From assembly GCA_015066205.1 (NCBI GenBank), contig SVOV01000007.1, forward strand, positions 19,164 to 83,163: DNA of 64,000 nt, read 5' to 3'. The stretch's first letter is position 1, and every line of letters begins with the position of its first letter. The stretch is from Oscillospiraceae bacterium (GTDB lineage Bacteria > Bacillota > Clostridia > Oscillospirales > Acutalibacteraceae). Shown here piece by piece: positions 27,741 to 36,297 of the stretch. The translations under genes were made by a program, and so were the position numbers. The notes below the pieces were generated by a model. It made no database searches and was not told where the DNA came from. It saw only the letters and a list, made by a program, of their open reading frames with translations.

Positions 27741-28619
27741 TTCCCATTTTTTGAAATTTTTTACTTCGTTATACATCCTGACATAGCTTTCATGGCGTTC
27801 CTTTGCAATCTCTCCGTTTTTGACAGCCTCAAGAACAGCACACCCCTTATCCGTTACATGTGAACAGGACAAGGAAAACTTACATCCGTCAGTAAAAGTC
27901 CTGAATTCAGGGAAGCAATCAGGAAGCTCGTCCTTATATATCCTTTCGGTGGAAAGCTCAAGATCTATCGAAGAAAAACCGGGAGTATCGGCCACATAAC
28001 CGCCGCAAAGCTTATACAAGCTTACTATTCTTGTTGTATGCTTTCCTCTGCCGAGCTTTGAACTGATAGAAGCTGTGGGAAGTTCAAGCTCCGGAGAAAT
28101 TGCATTAAGAATACTTGATTTTCCGACCCCTGAATTTCCAGTAAAGGCGCACACCTTTCCCGTAATCAGTTCGCGGATACTGTCGATCCCCTCGTTCTTT
28201 TCACTGCTGCAGCAAATAACCTTCATTCCGCTTTTGTTATAAATATCAAGAAAGCATCCGGCATCCGCAAGATCACTTTTGGAAAAAACAATGATCGGCT
28301 CAATTCCGTGATAATTTGCGAAAGCTGTAAGCTTATCAATAACATAGAGATTGGGCCTCGGATCATCGACGGACGCTACAATAAACAAAATATCTATATT
28401 TGCAACAGGCGGGCGAACAAGAGAATTCTTTCTGTCGAGAATCTCTGTAACAGTTCCCTTTTCATCGGCCGTTTCAATTATAACATTATCACCAACAAGC
28501 GGTGTTATGTTCTTTTTTCTGAAGCTTCCCTTTGCCTTACATTCAAAAACCGCATCAGCGGCTTCAACAAAGTAAAAGCCGCTGATAGATTGTATAATTC
28601 TGCCGTTTAATAAAGCCAT
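27735..28619 (-). CDS. rsgA: Ribosome small subunit-dependent GTPase A
   Basis: 'ALLNGRIIQSISGFYFV', 'GNSGVGKSSILNAI', 'KHTTRIVSLYKLCGGYVADTPGFSSIDL', Zn motif C..C.H.C. Start at MALLNGRII (28619). Confidence 0.97.
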   Translation of the reverse strand: MALLNGRIIQSISGFYFVEAADAVFECKAKGSFRKKNITPLVGDNVIIETADEKGTVTEILDRKNSLVRPPVANIDILFIVASVDDPRPNLYVIDKLTAFANYHGIEPIIVFSKSDLADAGCFLDIYNKSGMKVICCSSEKNEGIDSIRELITGKVCAFTGNSGVGKSSILNAISPELELPTASISSKLGRGKHTTRIVSLYKLCGGYVADTPGFSSIDLELSTERIYKDELPDCFPEFRTFTDGCKFSLSCSHVTDKGCAVLEAVKNGEIAKERHESYVRMYNEVKNFKKWEE

Positions 28620-28638
28620 ATAATTCTCCTGATTTTGC

Positions 28639-31008
28639 TTATTCAACAGGAACTTCAGGGTCAACGGGAGACGGCTGAGGGGCGGCAGTTGTCTGCTCTG
28701 CAGGAGGCAACGCCCCTGTTGTTTCCTCGGGAGGCACAGGACCGACGCCGGTTTCACCCTCAGGAGGAAGCTCTGCTGAGCCCTCGCTTACGACTATAGT
28801 TATAATGGTAGCTGTAGGATACTTTGCGGTTTCACTGTATATCGGTGACTGTGAAATAACATATCCTGCAGGAACGGTTGCACTTTCTTCCGTTTCAACC
28901 TTATATTTGAAGAAGCCTGCACTTTCAAGAGCAGATTCAGCCGCACTCTGAGTCATACCGACAACATTGGGTACGGATTCCTTTGTTGAAAACTGATATC
29001 CGTGGACATTGGAGAAGGTGGGCGGTGTTGTTGTAAAGTCAATATTACCTGTATAAATAAGAACCGCATCACAGAAAATGCTGAATTCATTGTCTTCGCC
29101 CGAGCCTGTAAAGCTGAGCTTATAGCTCTGACCGTTAAGGCTTACACCTGAAATTGTGTCATATGCAACATCATTAAGATAGGTCTTAAGTGTACTTGAT
29201 GAGTTTGCACCGAGAGTAGGAAGCGAAACTGTAAAAACAGCAGTATTTGTTGCGGGGATACCGTTTCCGACAACAAGATTAACATTTACACCTGCGTTTA
29301 CTGCAGTACCCTTATCGGGAGTCTGGCTGATAACAAAGCCTTCAAGAGAGGGAGCGCTTGCGCCCTGAGTAACTGCACCGACCTTAAGTCCTGCAGCAAT
29401 TATCTTCTGCTTTGCGGCTTCAAGCTCATAGCCCACAACATTGGGCACCTTTGTCTGACTGATACCGTTGGCACCTGTTGCATAATAAACATAAACCGTA
29501 CCCTTATAGGCAGTATATTTATTTGCGGCAGGCTCTGTATAGATGACCTCGCCCTCATCTCGGCTTGCATCAACAACAGGGATAAGCTCAACCACAAGAC
29601 CTGTTGCCTTGAGCTCGGTTTCAGCCTTTACAGCCTGTTTACCTGCTACATCAGGCACAAGTACCATTTCGACACTTGTTGCAACAGTAAGCTTGAACAC
29701 GGTATCCTTTGACACCTTGTCCCCCGCATCCGGATACTGGTTACATACATAGCCGTCCTCATAATTTGAGTTATATTCATACTGAGGAGGATTCTCAATG
29801 GCAAGGTCAGGATATTCTTCAAGAATCTCATCGAATTTCATATTAATAAAATTCGGAACTTCAATATCATCCTTGCTGAAAATACCGAAAATGTCAAGTT
29901 TGTCAAAGAAGCCTTCCGAATCAGAGGATGAGCCGAAGGCTGAGCTGCCGAAAACAGTAAAAACAATTATTCCGACAACAAGTACAATGGCTGCAGCAAC
30001 ACCTGCAAGAACGGGGAGCATATTATTCTTTCCGCCGTCCTCCTCTTCATCATATTCATCATCATAATCATCATATTCCTCTTCAGGAGAAGCCGGGAGC
30101 TCATCTCTTGTTCTATTAGTAGGAATCTGCTTTGTAGGATCCTTATCAATAAAATATTCATAATCAAAAACCATACCGGGATTGATTCTGAACTCATCAA
30201 GATCCATAATAAACTCTGCTGCAGACTGATATCTTGCAGAGGATTTTTTCTGTATAGCTTTAAGAGTGATCTGCTCCATACCTACAGGAACTGAAGGATT
30301 GATCTGTCTGGGTTTTTCGGGGATGCTGTTGATATGCATTAATGCAATTTCTTCTTCTGTTGCAGCATCAAAGGGAGGCTTACCCGTAAGCATTTCATAA
30401 AGAACGATACCTACAGAATAAATATCGGATTTTTCATCAGTATAATCACCCATTGCCTGCTCGGGGCTGACATAATGAACAGAGCCGAGGGCCTCATTAC
30501 CTGAAGGATTTCTGATCTCTCCGCGCTTGAATGAGGCAATACCGAAATCCGTAACCTTGATGGTTGCATTATTAAGAAGAAGAATATTCTGAGGCTTTAT
30601 ATCACGATGAATAACTCCCTTATCGTGGGCGTGCTGAAGAGCCTTAAGAATCTGTATGGTGACAACAAGAGCTTCCTTCCAGTCAAGCACCTTCTGACTC
30701 TCAATAAACTCCTGTAAGGTAATACCTTCAACATGCTCCATTACGATGTACTGAAGATCCTCACCGAAGCACACATCATACACCTTAACAACATTGGGAT
30801 GATTAAGAAGAGATATTGCACGGGATTCGTTTTTGAAACGAATACGGTATTCATCATTAGAAAGGTATTCATCCTTAAGAATCTTAACTGCAACTATGCG
30901 GTCATCAACTCTGTCATAAGCCTTATAAACCTTTGACATTCCGCCGACACCGATAATTTCTTTTATTTCATATCTGTCATTGATAATATTATTTACAAAA
31001 ATATCCAA
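28639..31008 (-). CDS. prkC: PASTA-domain serine/threonine protein kinase (PrkC-like)
   Basis: 'YEIKEIIGVGGMSKVYKAYD', 'GVIHRDIKPQNILLLNNATIKVTDFGIA', TM segment, repeated 'VPNVVG'/'VPDVAG' PASTA units. Confidence 0.96.
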   Translation of the reverse strand: MDIFVNNIINDRYEIKEIIGVGGMSKVYKAYDRVDDRIVAVKILKDEYLSNDEYRIRFKNESRAISLLNHPNVVKVYDVCFGEDLQYIVMEHVEGITLQEFIESQKVLDWKEALVVTIQILKALQHAHDKGVIHRDIKPQNILLLNNATIKVTDFGIASFKRGEIRNPSGNEALGSVHYVSPEQAMGDYTDEKSDIYSVGIVLYEMLTGKPPFDAATEEEIALMHINSIPEKPRQINPSVPVGMEQITLKAIQKKSSARYQSAAEFIMDLDEFRINPGMVFDYEYFIDKDPTKQIPTNRTRDELPASPEEEYDDYDDEYDEEEDGGKNNMLPVLAGVAAAIVLVVGIIVFTVFGSSAFGSSSDSEGFFDKLDIFGIFSKDDIEVPNFINMKFDEILEEYPDLAIENPPQYEYNSNYEDGYVCNQYPDAGDKVSKDTVFKLTVATSVEMVLVPDVAGKQAVKAETELKATGLVVELIPVVDASRDEGEVIYTEPAANKYTAYKGTVYVYYATGANGISQTKVPNVVGYELEAAKQKIIAAGLKVGAVTQGASAPSLEGFVISQTPDKGTAVNAGVNVNLVVGNGIPATNTAVFTVSLPTLGANSSSTLKTYLNDVAYDTISGVSLNGQSYKLSFTGSGEDNEFSIFCDAVLIYTGNIDFTTTPPTFSNVHGYQFSTKESVPNVVGMTQSAAESALESAGFFKYKVETEESATVPAGYVISQSPIYSETAKYPTATIITIVVSEGSAELPPEGETGVGPVPPEETTGALPPAEQTTAAPQPSPVDPEVPVE

Positions 31009-31030
31009 GCTGATAAACTCTCCTTATACA

Positions 31031-31756
31031 TCATTTTGAAAAAACAAGAGCAGTAATATTGTCACCGCCGCCGTTTTTGTTTGCTGTATCAATGAGCTCG
31101 GCCGCAAGCTCGTTCACGGGCACATTTGTTAAAAGATCAGAAATTTCCGTTTCTGAAGCAAAATTAAACAAGCCGTCAGAACAAAGAAGACATATATCGT
31201 TCTCTTTCAAATCAACAAAAAAAGTATCAGTCTGAACAGTCGGATGAGTTCCGAGTGCTCTTGTGATTATATTCTTATAGGGGAAATTCTCGGCTTCCTC
31301 CTCTGTAAGCTTACCTTCATCTATAAGCTCCTGAACATAAGAATGATCCTTGGTTATCTGCTTAAGAGAACCGTTAAACATATATGCTCTGCTGTCACCG
31401 ACATTTGCAACAACAAGCATACTATCAAGACAAAACGCTGCAACGACAGTGGTTCCCATTCCTTCATAATCAGGATTCTCACAGGCCTTGGAATAAATCT
31501 TTGTATTAGCCGCATTTATGGATTCCACCAATAATTCCTTTGCATCATTAAGAGAGATTTTATTGCTCCATCCCGAAACAAATCTTTCGGTTATTACCTT
31601 TACGGCAATATCTGATGCAATATCACCGGCTTTAGGTCCGCCCATTCCGTCACAGACAACTGCAAAACATGCGTTATCGTCAAACACAGTCATAAAACAG
31701 TTATCCTGATTCATACTTCTGACAGTACCCTTATCGGTTTTCATAGAATAGACCAA
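31031..31756 (-). CDS. prpC: PP2C-family protein phosphatase (Stp1/PrpC)
   Basis: 'FAVVCDGMGGPKAGDIAS', 'VANVGDSRAYMF', 'ICLLCSDGLFNF', 'GGGDNITALV'. TTG start at 31756 with AAAGGAG. Confidence 0.95.
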   Translation of the reverse strand: MVYSMKTDKGTVRSMNQDNCFMTVFDDNACFAVVCDGMGGPKAGDIASDIAVKVITERFVSGWSNKISLNDAKELLVESINAANTKIYSKACENPDYEGMGTTVVAAFCLDSMLVVANVGDSRAYMFNGSLKQITKDHSYVQELIDEGKLTEEEAENFPYKNIITRALGTHPTVQTDTFFVDLKENDICLLCSDGLFNFASETEISDLLTNVPVNELAAELIDTANKNGGGDNITALVFSK

Positions 31757-31774
31757 TATTATATCTCCTTTCTG

Positions 31775-32806
31775 TCAATTATTCTGTACGCTGCGCCGCA
31801 GCTGACCGCACGCGGCATTTATATCGGCACCGAGCTCTCTTCTGACAGTAACAGCAAAGCCCTTTGATGAAAGAATATCTGCGAAACGCTTGACTCTTTC
31901 CGGGGAACTCTTTTTGCACCCTGTTTCATCGACCTCATTTACGGGAATGAGATTAATGTGACAAAGCATACCCTTAAGGAGCTTTGCGAGCTCTTCGGCA
32001 CATTCCTTTGTGTCATTCACACCGTAAACAAGTGAATATTCAAAAGAGATCCTTCTCGATGTATTTAATGTATATTTACGACATGCCTCAATTAATTCCT
32101 CAACGGGATATTTTTTATTAACGGGCATCATCGATGTTCTCAGGTCATTGTTGGGAGCGTGAAGAGAAATTGAAAGGGTAAACTGCATATTCTCTTCCAT
32201 TATCTTATATATCATAGGAATAATTCCGCAGGTTGAAACGGAAATATGCCTCATACTTATATTGACACCGTTTTCATCGGTTATCATTTTCAAGAATTTC
32301 AGAACATTATCATAATTATCAAAGGGTTCACCCATTCCCATCATAACTACATGGGAAACACGAATAGAATTATCTCGGGAAATAGCATATACCTGAGATA
32401 AAATTTCAGATGTACTAAGGCTTCTTACAACACCTGAAAGAGTCGAAGCACAGAATGTACAGCCCATACGGCAACCGACCTGAGATGAAACACATACCGT
32501 ATAACCGTATTTATACTTCATAAGAACGGATTCAATATACTCTCCGTCATGAAGTCTGAATAAATACTTTATTGTTCCATCATACTCGGAAATCAATTTT
32601 TTTTCAATAGCACACTTAAAAATGACAAAATTGTCATCAAGAATACGCCTTAATTCCAACGAAATGTCGGACATCTGACTGAAATCGTCAACAAAAGCCT
32701 TATGTAACCAACGGTAGATCTGTTTTGCCTTGAATTTAGGCTGACCGAGTGCAACGATTTCCGAAGTCAGTTCCTCAAGTGTCATTGAAAGAATATCTTT
32801 TTTCAT
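31775..32806 (-). CDS. rlmN: 23S rRNA (adenine(2503)-C(2))-methyltransferase
   Basis: 'VCVSSQVGCRMGCTFCASTLSGVVRSLSTSEIL', 'VVMMGMGEPFDNYDNV', 'LSISLHAPNNDLR'. Confidence 0.97.
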   Translation of the reverse strand: MKKDILSMTLEELTSEIVALGQPKFKAKQIYRWLHKAFVDDFSQMSDISLELRRILDDNFVIFKCAIEKKLISEYDGTIKYLFRLHDGEYIESVLMKYKYGYTVCVSSQVGCRMGCTFCASTLSGVVRSLSTSEILSQVYAISRDNSIRVSHVVMMGMGEPFDNYDNVLKFLKMITDENGVNISMRHISVSTCGIIPMIYKIMEENMQFTLSISLHAPNNDLRTSMMPVNKKYPVEELIEACRKYTLNTSRRISFEYSLVYGVNDTKECAEELAKLLKGMLCHINLIPVNEVDETGCKKSSPERVKRFADILSSKGFAVTVRRELGADINAACGQLRRSVQNN

Positions 32807-32809
32807 AAA

Positions 32810-34117
32810 TCAACCTCTGATAAATTTTGCAATGAAAAATCCGTCACCGCCGTTTTTTTCGGGAAAAACGGTAAGAAATCTGTCTGTGCAGCTGCGATAT
32901 GCATCATCGTCACTTATTCTGAAATCAGAAAACGCGTTCAGGAACTCTTCGCACACAGCCTCATTCTCATTTTTATTCAATGTACAAGTGGAATAAATGA
33001 GGGTACCGCCTTTTTTTACCATTTCGGCACAGGAAAAAAGAATCTCCTTCTGAAGCGCGGGAAGACCGCTGAATTCATCTTTTCTTTTATATCTTATTTC
33101 AGGCTTTCTGCCTATCACCCCAAAGCCAGAACAGGGCACATCACAAAGAACCTTATCTGCCTCGGAATACATGTTACTTAATTCCCTTGCATCACAGCAG
33201 ACAGCTTCAATATTTGCAATTCCAAGTCTTTCAGCAGTTTTTCTTATAAGCTCAGTTTTATGAGAATGAATATCACAGGAAATAATTCTACCTGTATTAT
33301 TCATATATTGTGAGATCGTAAATGATTTTCCGCCGGGAGCGGCACAGCAATCTATGACAGTATCCCCTGCTTTTGCGTCAAGCAGTGAACAACAAAGCTG
33401 AGAGGACATATCCTGCACATAAAAATACCCTTTTCTGAAAGCATCAAGCGAGGTTATATCACCTGTGTTTTCAACCGAAAAACAACCATTAATCGAAGTA
33501 GGAGTTACCGTTACACAAGAATCTTTCAATGATTCAAGAAGCACGGTTTCGGTGCATTTATGGCTGTTATGACGGATATATATGGGGCGTCGTCCGGAAA
33601 AAGCAGAAAAAATATCTTCAGCTCTGTCGATTCCGTGATCTCTTATCACGGTATCGACAATATCAGCTCCGACAGAATATTTTATGCTTATATTTTTATT
33701 GATACTTTCTGTTTCGGGAAGAACAAGTCCGTTTTCGGCAATTCGTCTGAGAACGGCATTCACAAGCCCTGTTGCAAACTTGGCACCGAGAGCCTTGGTA
33801 ATTTTTACAGACTCATTGACAGCTGCACTCTGCGGTATTTTATCAAGAAAAAGCAGCTGATAAGCACCGACTCGGAGCGTATTTCTTACATTGCTCTTAA
33901 GCCTTGCTGTTTTATCAGAAAGATAAAGAGAAATATTATAATCAAGAGTAAGCTTTTTTTCGAGAACTCCGTAAACAAGAGATACCGCAAAGGCTGTATC
34001 TCTCGGGTCGGAGAAATGAATTTCTTTCAATGCCTGAGTAACTGCCAATGAAGAATACGAAGCATCTTTCTGAATCTGCATAAGCAGTTTAACGGCTTCT
34101 AATCTGGGATCGGGCAT
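32810..34117 (-). CDS. rsmB: 16S rRNA (cytosine(967)-C(5))-methyltransferase
   Basis: NusB-like N-term; 'FYVQDMSSQLCCSLLDAKAGDTVIDCCAAPGGKSFTI', 'KVLCDVPCSGFGVIGRKPEIRY', 'LIYSTCTLNKNENE'. Confidence 0.97.
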   Translation of the reverse strand: MPDPRLEAVKLLMQIQKDASYSSLAVTQALKEIHFSDPRDTAFAVSLVYGVLEKKLTLDYNISLYLSDKTARLKSNVRNTLRVGAYQLLFLDKIPQSAAVNESVKITKALGAKFATGLVNAVLRRIAENGLVLPETESINKNISIKYSVGADIVDTVIRDHGIDRAEDIFSAFSGRRPIYIRHNSHKCTETVLLESLKDSCVTVTPTSINGCFSVENTGDITSLDAFRKGYFYVQDMSSQLCCSLLDAKAGDTVIDCCAAPGGKSFTISQYMNNTGRIISCDIHSHKTELIRKTAERLGIANIEAVCCDARELSNMYSEADKVLCDVPCSGFGVIGRKPEIRYKRKDEFSGLPALQKEILFSCAEMVKKGGTLIYSTCTLNKNENEAVCEEFLNAFSDFRISDDDAYRSCTDRFLTVFPEKNGGDGFFIAKFIRG

Positions 34118-34138
34118 AAAAAATGACCTTTCAATAAA

Positions 34139-34855
34139 TTAATCGCGTCTGCGGGTAAATATCATAACAAATCTGAGAAGATTTGCAAGTGCAGTAATAA
34201 GAGCAGCAACATATGTGAAAGCGGCGGCTCTGAGTACCTTTTTTGCACCTGTAAGCTCGGCTTCATCGCGAAGAAGCCCCGTATCCTGAATAACCGAAAG
34301 AGCACGGGAGCTTGCATTGAGTTCAACAGGCAGTGTCACAAGCTGAAAAAGCATAATAAAAGAGTAAAGAAGAAGACCGATAAAAATCAATGGCTCAAAG
34401 CTTAACACCATACCGAGAATAGCAAGAGGAATTCCGGCATATGAACCTATCTGGCACACAGGTAAAATTGAATTTCTGATTTTTATGGGAAGATAAGCTG
34501 ATGCATGCTGAGCAGCGTGACCTGCCTCGTGACAGGCAATACCTATAGCGGCAATAGAGGTTGAGGCAAAAACACCTTCGGACAACCTTATAACTTTGTT
34601 TTTAGGGTCATAGTGATCGGAAAGCTTTCCCGAGCACTGTTCAACTCTTACATCGGTAATTCCGTAATAACGAAGCACTGCAAGAGCCGCTTGCGCACCC
34701 GAATAACCGCTTTTAGAATAAACACGCGACATTTTCTTATATGCACTTTTTACTGCTATCTGAGCCGCTATTGCAATAAGAAATGCGGGAAGAATCAGAT
34801 AAAAATAGCTTGCATCATAATAAAACGGCGAACCGATATATAAATTTAATGGCAT
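34139..34855 (-). CDS. Zinc metallopeptidase, membrane type (YugP/DUF2324 family)
   Basis: 'AAIGIACHEAGHAAQHASAYLPIKIRNSILPVCQIGSYAGIPLAILGM', HExxH-type motif. Confidence 0.93.
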   Translation of the reverse strand: MPLNLYIGSPFYYDASYFYLILPAFLIAIAAQIAVKSAYKKMSRVYSKSGYSGAQAALAVLRYYGITDVRVEQCSGKLSDHYDPKNKVIRLSEGVFASTSIAAIGIACHEAGHAAQHASAYLPIKIRNSILPVCQIGSYAGIPLAILGMVLSFEPLIFIGLLLYSFIMLFQLVTLPVELNASSRALSVIQDTGLLRDEAELTGAKKVLRAAAFTYVAALITALANLLRFVMIFTRRRD

Positions 34856-34867
34856 ATTTTTTCCTCC

Positions 34868-35803
34868 TTAAAAAGAGAATCCGTCTTCAAAAGAATGTCC
34901 GCGCAGAAAATCCTGCGATGACATACGCTTTGCTCCCTCAAGCTGAAGCTCATCCACAGACAGCACCGTCCCCATACCGCAGGTTACAAAAATCGTGCCG
35001 TTTTCAGCTGAAACAGAGCCTGCCGGACGGTTGCTTTTTTTGTCAAGAACAGTCGTTTTGAATACTTTAAGAAGCTTACCGTTATATTTTGTTCTTGCAA
35101 CAGGCCACGGATCAAGACCTCTTACAAGATTATGGATAGTATCAGCAGTTTTTGTCCAATCTATTATTGACATTTCTTTGCTGAGAACAGAGACATATGA
35201 GGCGGCATCATTATCCTGCTTAACAGGAACAACACTGCCCTCTTCAAGTCCCTTGAGAGTTTTTATAAGAAGCTCGGGGCAAAGCTCGGAAAGGGCATCA
35301 AAAACCTCACCTGCAGTTTCATTTTCACCGATGACCTTTTCAGAGGTAAGAAGAATATCGCCTGTATCAAGACCGACATCCATAAGCATTGTTGTAACTC
35401 CTGTAATCTTATCTCCGTTAATTACACTCCACTGTATGGGAGCGGCTCCCCTGTATTTAGGAAGAAGAGAGCCGTGAAGATTTACACAGCCGAATTTCGG
35501 AATATCAAGAATTCTCTTCGGCAGAATATTACCGTAAGCGGAAACAACAATGAAATCCGGGCACTTTTCTCTAATAATTTCAAAGGTATCATCACCTTTG
35601 AGATTTTCAGGCTGATATATTTCAAGGCCAAACTGTAAAGCAAGTTCTTTTACAGGAGATGGGGTAAGAATCTGTTTTCTGCCTTGAGGTCTGTCGGGCT
35701 GTGAAATTACAAGCTTTACATCATATTCATCAGATTCTGCAAGAACTCTGAGAGCCGGAACAGCAAAATCGGGAGTTCCCATAAATACTACGGATTTCAT
35801 CAA
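34868..35803 (-). CDS. fmt: Methionyl-tRNA formyltransferase
   Basis: 'VFMGTPDFAVPALRVLAES', 'NLHGSLLPKYRGAAPIQWSVINGDKITGVTTM'. Confidence 0.97.
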   Translation of the reverse strand: MMKSVVFMGTPDFAVPALRVLAESDEYDVKLVISQPDRPQGRKQILTPSPVKELALQFGLEIYQPENLKGDDTFEIIREKCPDFIVVSAYGNILPKRILDIPKFGCVNLHGSLLPKYRGAAPIQWSVINGDKITGVTTMLMDVGLDTGDILLTSEKVIGENETAGEVFDALSELCPELLIKTLKGLEEGSVVPVKQDNDAASYVSVLSKEMSIIDWTKTADTIHNLVRGLDPWPVARTKYNGKLLKVFKTTVLDKKSNRPAGSVSAENGTIFVTCGMGTVLSVDELQLEGAKRMSSQDFLRGHSFEDGFSF

Positions 35804-35809
35804 ATCACC

Positions 35810-36283
35810 TTATTCATAATCATTAGTGAAAAATGCTTTTTCACCGGGAGCAAGCCTATCAAGATAGAGCTTTCCGTCAAGATGGTCAAGCTCGTGGCAG
35901 AAGCACCTTGCTTTAAGATCGGTGCCTTTATAAATACACCAATTACCGTTTCTGTTCTGTGCTCTTACAGTAACAGTTTTGGGACGAAGAGTTTTACCCG
36001 CTTTTTTAGGAACAGAAAGACAAGCTTCTGCTTCTATCTGCTGACCTTCCGTTTCAATAATCTCGGGATTAATAAGCTCTATAATTTTATCATCAAAATT
36101 CACAAGAACAATTCTTCTTAAAATTCCGATCTGATTAGCGGCAAGACCGATGCCGCCTGATTTTATAAGAGTATCTCTCATATCTTCAAGTATAAGAAAG
36201 AGTCTGTCATCAAAATTTTCAACCTTGCGGCAAACCTTACGAAGAACGGGATCCTCTTCAGTTCTGATATTTCTGATTGCCAT
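35810..36283 (-). CDS. def: Peptide deformylase
   Basis: 'GIGLAANQIGILRRIVLVN', 'EACLSVPKK', 'CFCHELDHLDGKLYLDRL' (HExxH variant HELDH). Confidence 0.96.
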   Translation of the reverse strand: MAIRNIRTEEDPVLRKVCRKVENFDDRLFLILEDMRDTLIKSGGIGLAANQIGILRRIVLVNFDDKIIELINPEIIETEGQQIEAEACLSVPKKAGKTLRPKTVTVRAQNRNGNWCIYKGTDLKARCFCHELDHLDGKLYLDRLAPGEKAFFTNDYE

Positions 36284-36297
36284 ACAAACCACCAATA

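Noticed and set aside
28620-28757. N-terminal 46-aa extension of rsgA in the ORF track
   Set aside because: Overlaps the prkC 3' end out of frame; the RsgA domain begins at MALLNGRII.
33560-34051. 163-aa plus-strand ORF antisense to rsmB (similar cases: 60775-61269, 21620-22102, 34995-35477)
   Set aside because: Shadow ORFs of conserved genes, without motifs or plausible initiation signals.
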